This document shows positions 34,082-43,938 of a stretch of 43,938 nt of DNA, piece after piece (the first letter of the stretch is position 1; every line of letters begins with the position of its first letter). A program made the position numbers and the translations under genes. Origin of the DNA: Rhodospirillales bacterium (GTDB lineage: Bacteria; Pseudomonadota; Alphaproteobacteria; Rhodospirillales; UBA2165); contig JAJECC010000081.1 of NCBI GenBank assembly GCA_022822205.1, positions 1 to 43,938 of the forward strand. The letters run 5' to 3'. The notes under the pieces are model-generated. The model made no database searches. It was not told where the DNA came from and worked only from the letters and a program-made list of their open reading frames with translations.

Positions 34082-35764
34082 ATGGCCTCCTATCAATACG
34101 TCTATGTGATGAAACAGCTGACCAAGGTCCTGCCCGGGGGGAGGGAACTGGTCAAGGATGTCTCGCTGTCGTTTTTTCCCGGCGCCAAAATCGGGGTGCT
34201 CGGCGTCAATGGCGCCGGCAAATCGACCCTGCTCAGGATCATGGCCGGGATCGACAGGGAATTTAACGGTGAAGCCTGGGCGGCCGACGGCGCGACCGTC
34301 GGATACCTGCCCCAGGAGCCGGGGCTGGATCCGGACAAGACCGTCGAGGAGAACGTGGTCGAAGGACTTGGCGAGACCACCGGGCTGATCGCCCGGTTCA
34401 ACGAGATATCCGAAAAATTCGCCGAGCCCATGGAGGATGACGAAATGAATGCCCTGCTCGCCGAGCAGGGAGAGTTGCAGGAGAAGATCGACGCGGTCAA
34501 CGGCTGGGAAATCGAGCGCACTGTGGAAATTGCCATGGATGCCCTCCGCTGCCCGCCGGGTGATGCCGATGTGACCAAACTTTCGGGCGGCGAGCGCCGG
34601 CGCGTCGCGCTGTGCCGTCTGTTGTTGCAGAAGCCGGACCTTCTCCTGCTCGATGAGCCGACCAACCACCTGGACGCCGAGTCCGTGGGTTGGCTGGAGC
34701 TTCATCTGCAGGCATACGAAGGCACGGTGGTCGCCGTCACCCACGACCGCTACTTCCTCGATAATGTGGCGGGGTGGATTCTGGAGGTCGACCGGGGACG
34801 CGGCATCCCGTACGAAGGCAATTATTCTTCGTGGCTCGAGCAGAAACAGCAGCGTCTGGCCCTTGAAGAGAAGCAGGAAAAGGCCCGCCAGCGGACCCTC
34901 GCCCAGGAACTGGAATGGATTCGCCAATCGCCGCGGGCGCGGCAGGCCAAGTCCAAGGCCCGAATCCAGGCCTTCGAGGCGTTGCGGGCGCAGGCCGCGG
35001 AACGAAATCCCGACACCGCTCAGATCATCATCCCCGAAGGTCCCCGGCTGGGCGATCTGGTCATCGAGGCGGCCGATCTTCGCAAAGGCTACGGCAATCA
35101 CCTGCTGATCGACGATCTGAATTTCAAGCTGCCGCCCGGCGGTATCGTCGGCATCATCGGACCCAACGGCGCCGGCAAGACGACGTTGTTCCGGATGATT
35201 TCCGGCCGGGAAGAGCCGGATGGCGGTTCCATCCGGCTCGGCGACACGGTCGAGCTCGGCTACGTCGATCAGTCCCGAGATGTTCTCAATGACGACAACA
35301 CGGTCTGGGAAGAGATTTCCGAGGGCGAGGCCGAGGTGAATCTCGGCAGCCGCAAGATTCAGAGCCGGGCCTATGTCGGCCAATTCAATTTCCGGGGCCC
35401 CGACCAACAAAAGAAAGTCGGCCGGCTTTCAGGCGGCGAACGCAATCGGGTGCACCTCGCCAAGGTGCTGAAGTCGGGCGCCAATGTGATTCTGCTGGAT
35501 GAGCCGACCAACGATCTTGATGTGGAAACCCTGCGCGCCTTGGAACAGGGCCTCCTGGAGTTTCCGGGCTGCGCGGCGGTGATCAGCCACGACCGCTGGT
35601 TCCTCGACCGTATCGCCACCCATATCCTGGCTTTCGAGGGCAACAGCGAGGTGGTCTGGTTCGAGGGCAACTACGAGGATTACGAAGCCGACCGGCGGCG
35701 GCGTCTCGGCGAGAAGGCCAATCAGCCGCACCGGATCAAATACAAGCCGCTCACCCGCGACTAG
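34082..35764 (+). CDS. ettA: Energy-dependent translational throttle protein EttA (ABC-F)
   Basis: 560 residues with two ABC domains. Walker [10 protein letters not shown] (about 39-47) and GPNGAGKTT (about 360), signatures LSGGERRRV and LSGGERNRV, Walker [13 protein letters not shown] and [12 protein letters not shown]. The linker between domains ([19 protein letters not shown]) is the P-site tRNA-interaction motif of ABC-F proteins. The start [16 protein letters not shown] matches EttA closely. It binds the ribosomal E site and gates the first translocation step according to ATP/ADP. It stands alone; its 3' end is followed by a 97-bp convergent gap. Confidence 0.96.
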   Translation: MASYQYVYVMKQLTKVLPGGRELVKDVSLSFFPGAKIGVLGVNGAGKSTLLRIMAGIDREFNGEAWAADGATVGYLPQEPGLDPDKTVEENVVEGLGETTGLIARFNEISEKFAEPMEDDEMNALLAEQGELQEKIDAVNGWEIERTVEIAMDALRCPPGDADVTKLSGGERRRVALCRLLLQKPDLLLLDEPTNHLDAESVGWLELHLQAYEGTVVAVTHDRYFLDNVAGWILEVDRGRGIPYEGNYSSWLEQKQQRLALEEKQEKARQRTLAQELEWIRQSPRARQAKSKARIQAFEALRAQAAERNPDTAQIIIPEGPRLGDLVIEAADLRKGYGNHLLIDDLNFKLPPGGIVGIIGPNGAGKTTLFRMISGREEPDGGSIRLGDTVELGYVDQSRDVLNDDNTVWEEISEGEAEVNLGSRKIQSRAYVGQFNFRGPDQQKKVGRLSGGERNRVHLAKVLKSGANVILLDEPTNDLDVETLRALEQGLLEFPGCAAVISHDRWFLDRIATHILAFEGNSEVVWFEGNYEDYEADRRRRLGEKANQPHRIKYKPLTRD

Positions 35765-35861
35765 AGTCCGACCTCAATTTGGGGCTTCCCGTTTTTGCGC
35801 CCCCCTGACCCCGACCCTTGTGTCTTGCGGAATGAGGTAAGGTGGAGAACCTGTCGGGGGG

Positions 35862-36650
35862 TTACTGCTTGGCGCCGGGATCCGCGATTTCGAAGTCGCC
35901 GCCAAATCCGGGCGCCGGATCGGCGTCGGGTTCCGCGCCGTTCTTGATTTCATCGGCACGCCGCTGCCGGTAGAGGCTGCGAATGGCGGCATAGAAATCG
36001 ATGGAGCTTTTCTCCAGGTCGTCCAGCACATCCCAGAGCTGATCGCGGGTGTCGATGCCGGCAGCGCCGGTGCGAGAGTAGGCTACGTACTCGCGGCCGG
36101 TGTTATTGGTCCAAAGGTTCAGGGGATCCATCAGCGTATCGACCACAAAGCCAATGGCGTCCCGGTAGTTGGAGGGGCCCAGGAGCGGCAGCATCAGGTA
36201 GGGGCCTTCCTCAAATCCCCAGACCGCGAGGGTCTGCCCGAAGTCTTCCCGGTGACGTTCAAGGCCCGTGGGCGTCGCTTGGTCGAACAAACCAAGCAGA
36301 CCGGCCGTGGAGTTGATCACGAACCGTCCGGCTGTGGTCATCGCCCGCTTGAACTCACCCTGTAGGATGTCGTTGAAGAAGGTAACCGGCGAACCCAGAT
36401 TCTCCAGGAAATTATGTACCGACCGGCGGACGGGGCCAGGCGCGACCACGCGATAAGCGCCGGTCACCGGCCTAATGACCGCCTTGTCGAGACCCTGGTT
36501 GAAGCCGAAAATGGCCCGGTTCACCCGTTCGCCGGGGTCGTTTATCTCTCGGAATTCTGCGAGGGCTTCGGGGTCGTTGGCCGGTGCGGCGGCGCACCCC
36601 GCTAGGACGGCGACCGCGAGGACCATGGCGGCGCGCCGAACGAACTCCAT
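35862..36650 (-). CDS. mlaA: MlaA/VacJ-family phospholipid-transport lipoprotein
   Basis: 262 residues. A lipoprotein signal MEFVRRAAMVLAVAVLAGC puts the lipidated Cys at residue 19. The MlaA body is clear: DPGERVNRAIFGFNQGLD, RPVTGAYRVVAPGPVR, FFNDILQGEF, GRFVINSTAGLLGLFD and YLMLPLLGPSNYRDAIG. It works in the outer membrane to return mislocated phospholipids to the inner membrane with the Mla system; no other mla gene is in the window. The ATG at 36650 gives a normal lipobox; in-frame starts 7 and 12 codons upstream are possible. Confidence 0.92.
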   Translation of the reverse strand: MEFVRRAAMVLAVAVLAGCAAAPANDPEALAEFREINDPGERVNRAIFGFNQGLDKAVIRPVTGAYRVVAPGPVRRSVHNFLENLGSPVTFFNDILQGEFKRAMTTAGRFVINSTAGLLGLFDQATPTGLERHREDFGQTLAVWGFEEGPYLMLPLLGPSNYRDAIGFVVDTLMDPLNLWTNNTGREYVAYSRTGAAGIDTRDQLWDVLDDLEKSSIDFYAAIRSLYRQRRADEIKNGAEPDADPAPGFGGDFEIADPGAKQ

Positions 36651-37083
36651 TAGGTTACCCGGGCTCGCCATTCCGCCTAATTCCACCGATCTCCAAGTTG
36701 GTCCGCCACCGCCGAGCGCGGAGAGAAGCCAAATCCACGCCGACGCCTAATAGACAATCCCGTATCGAGGGGTAGTGAATCCAACTCGTAACCGAGACCG
36801 GCCACCAAGGTTCGCACCAACTATGTGACGTCGAAACCACAACCGTGTCGATATCATAGAGATGTGGAATACGCCAGTGACGGAAGTCCTCCAATTGGCG
36901 GAGGGAACAGGCCTGTGGCGAGTATGTCACACCTTACCCCAAGCCCATGGAATTCATACCGTTTTCGAACGCTTCCCGCGCTGGTCTTCAACGCCGAACA
37001 GCCGAGAGGTGCTAGGGCCGGACGTCCATCGGAAATCGCGGCAAAACATAGTTGTTTAGTCGCACGAATCGGCACTTGATAAA
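36651..37083. other. Gene-free, AT-richer spacer
   Basis: About 430 bp without a convincing coding region between mlaA and the methionine operon. Short open frames on both strands have no recognisable domain or codon pattern. Base composition is noticeably lower in GC than the flanks. Promoters for the two divergent units (mlaA and the ArsR-methyltransferase gene) must lie here. Confidence 0.5.
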
Positions 37084-37101
37084 TATAAAGATATCTTTAT
37101 A
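37084..37101. promoter_or_regulatory. Perfect 18-bp palindrome, candidate ArsR-type operator
   Basis: TATAAAGATATCTTTATA is fully symmetric and lies 35 bp upstream of the ArsR-methyltransferase start. A third half-site, ATATCTTT, recurs at 37109-37116, 18 bp from the first copy at 37091-37098. ArsR-family proteins bind such AT-rich inverted repeats overlapping promoters, so autoregulation of the met operon is likely. Confidence 0.7.
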
Positions 37102-37135
37102 CGATCATATATCTTTTCGAAGTTGAGATGCTGCT

Positions 37136-42775
<5,640 letters not shown>

Positions 42776-42798
42776 GGTTCGGCCAAAATGATTGCGTC

Positions 42799-42853
42799 AT
42801 GGCCGGGCCCGGACCCGGCCATCCACGTGTACCGCCGGCCGCCAGACGTGGAT
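42799..42853. repeat. Dispersed palindromic repeat-like element after metH
   Basis: A hairpin ATGGCCGGG / CCCGGCCAT with a 6-nt loop, then an outer inverted repeat ATCCACGT (42821-42828) and ACGTGGAT (42846-42853). The pattern matches the REP/BIME-like intergenic repeats seen many times in alphaproteobacterial genomes. A purine-rich run follows (gaggagagggctggggtgag, 42865-42884), also of a type often repeated. It may also help end the metH transcript. Confidence 0.55.
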
Positions 42854-42929
42854 CACCGGGTGATTGAGGAGAGGGCTGGGGTGAGGGTGAATCGCAACAC
42901 GCATAGCGCGGCTCAATCGAGTCCGGACC

Positions 42930-43802
42930 CTAGGCGACCGACTTCATCCAGGCGATGCATTCGTCGAGCGCCGCGGGCGTATTCGCGGCGCCAACCTCAC
43001 GGCGCCAGCCATGGCCCGGCAGAACCCAGGAAAAGCGATAGTCCCTGAGGCGTTCCATGGACTGGATCTGGGTCGGCCAGTCGTACCAGCACACCCGCCG
43101 GCCGGCGCGGAGGCGCGCCTGGTCCGGGCTCCACCACAGATGATCGCCGGTGAACAGGAAGCGTTCCCGATAGAGCAGACAGGCCGATCCCCGGGTGTGG
43201 CCGGGTACGGGAATCACCAGCAGGTCGCCGCCGAGGGCGACGGGATCGGCGCCGTCGACCGGCTGTTCGAACATCCGGGTCCCGCCGCCCATGTCGTCCG
43301 CGTGCATAATGCGCCGGCAGCCGAAATAATCGGCGAACTTCTGATGGTCGGCGATGTCGTCCCGGTGGCTCAGGAACATGATGTCGACGCCGCCCAGCGC
43401 CTCCAGGCGATTGACCAGGTCGCGGGCGAACCGGGGGGAGTCGACCAGCACGTTTCCGTGAGGCCGGCGGATGAAATAGCTGGACGCGCCGTAGGACGCG
43501 CTCGAGTGATAGCCGCAGTAATAGACCCCGTCCGCCAGATGCTCGGGGAAGGCCGCCTTGGCGGCCGACATGTCGTGTTTGCTCTCGCTGCCGATGGCCG
43601 AGACGGGACAGGTCAGCAACGCCATCAATGCCTGCCGGACCTGATCGCCGTTGGCGGGCTGCCTGTAGACCCGGGAATACGCCCCGTCACCGTCGAAACT
43701 GTCCGGCGCCACCCACCGGCAGGCTTCGCAGTCGATACAGGACGAATCGACGAAAAACTCGCCGTCGGCGTTGGTTGCGAGGCGCTGCGCCGGGTTGACC
43801 AT
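42930..43802 (-). CDS. Ferredoxin-metallo-beta-lactamase-fold fusion hydrolase
   Basis: 290 residues. The N-terminus (about 15-75) is a ferredoxin-like segment with CIDCEACRW (Cys22, 25, 28) and a later CPVSAI, fitting one Fe-S cluster. The C-terminal MBL fold (about 85-290) has LSHRDDIADHQKF in place of the usual HxHxDH, then PVPGHTRGSACLLY, FTGDHLWW and LPGHGW, which supply the later His and Asp ligands. Such fusions recur in alphaproteobacteria and cyanobacteria as uncharacterised proteins; redox control of a hydrolase is a reasonable guess. The ATG at 43802 is the natural start. Convergent with metH across 154 bp. Right of it, 43803-43938 shows no gene. Confidence 0.82.
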   Translation of the reverse strand: MVNPAQRLATNADGEFFVDSSCIDCEACRWVAPDSFDGDGAYSRVYRQPANGDQVRQALMALLTCPVSAIGSESKHDMSAAKAAFPEHLADGVYYCGYHSSASYGASSYFIRRPHGNVLVDSPRFARDLVNRLEALGGVDIMFLSHRDDIADHQKFADYFGCRRIMHADDMGGGTRMFEQPVDGADPVALGGDLLVIPVPGHTRGSACLLYRERFLFTGDHLWWSPDQARLRAGRRVCWYDWPTQIQSMERLRDYRFSWVLPGHGWRREVGAANTPAALDECIAWMKSVA

Positions 43803-43938
43803 GCGGGCTCACCTTTCCTGTCTGCCCGCAACCCTAACGGCGCCCCGCCGCCCCATCAACCGGACGCGTTTTGCGGTTAATTGGAATTCGCGATGGTGTT
43901 GAAAACCGGAATACAATTTCACCGTCCGGGACGGGTCG

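Noticed and set aside
35765..35861. Terminator between ettA and mlaA
   Set aside because: A short G-run/C-run pairing around a T-run (near 35779-35805) is visible but the stem is too weak to call.
36655..37079. Small genes in the spacer between mlaA and the ArsR-methyltransferase gene
   Set aside because: Several 60-90 codon frames overlap on both strands, without ribosome sites or recognisable sequence.

Overview
The window is GC-rich, gene-dense bacterial chromosome. Its content points to an alphaproteobacterium, perhaps of a Rhodospirillales-like lineage. The reasons are the phoR-pstSCAB-phoU-phoB order, long PstC and PstA with N-terminal extensions, a DUF1127-type small protein, FNR/FixK-type boxes and many hydantoinase/CoA-ligase catabolic genes. 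No rRNA, tRNA, CRISPR array, transposase or prophage gene was recognised. The lineage is inferred from gene content only.

Layout, left to right. (1) 1-1364: 5' part of a Tat-exported multicopper oxidase on the minus strand. A non-coding stretch follows, with a 22-bp near-palindrome and three tandem 10-bp repeats. (2) 1714-10269: a catabolic island. It holds a 4,5-dihydroxyphthalate-decarboxylase/substrate-binding-like protein (minus), two tandem creatinase-like M24 proteins and an MmgE/PrpD protein (plus), and a convergent hyuA-hyuB pair (ATP-dependent hydantoinase/oxoprolinase type, minus). The substrate is unknown; the M24 proteins appear to have lost most of the family's metal ligands. (3) 10346-20807: a respiratory nitrate reduction module, with a Crp/Fnr-family regulator (DNR-like, no Fe-S cysteine cluster) divergent from narK1-narK2-narGHJI. 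Two FNR/DNR-type boxes lie in the divergent promoter. (4) 21026-25355: a minus-strand set of DJ-1/isonitrile-hydratase-like protein, cupin and benzoate-CoA-ligase-type enzyme. A small DUF1127-like protein and a 1-Cys peroxiredoxin with its terminator lie on the plus strand.

(5) 25391-32882: the complete phosphate-starvation locus phoR-pstS-pstC-pstA-pstB-phoU-phoB. It has a clear Pho box before pstS, a weaker candidate before phoR, and a strong hairpin between pstS and pstC. PhoR has no visible membrane segment. (6) 32933-36650: a di-heme MauG/cytochrome c peroxidase-type protein, the translation factor EttA, and an MlaA/VacJ lipoprotein (minus). (7) 36651-42775: a gene-poor, AT-richer spacer, then a methionine operon with overlapping junctions. 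It encodes an ArsR-type HTH fused to a SAM methyltransferase, MetF, and full-length B12-dependent MetH. A perfect 18-bp palindrome lies just upstream, a plausible operator linking methyl-group status to methionine synthesis. A dispersed-repeat-like hairpin follows metH. (8) 42930-43802: a ferredoxin-metallo-beta-lactamase fusion on the minus strand with an atypical metal motif.

The modules with best-known biology (nitrate respiration, Pho regulon, methionine cycle) look intact. The least explained parts are the M24/PrpD/HyuAB island, the ArsR-methyltransferase regulator with its palindrome, the ferredoxin-MBL fusion and the repeats at 1563-1625. No wholly new defence or mobile system was seen.
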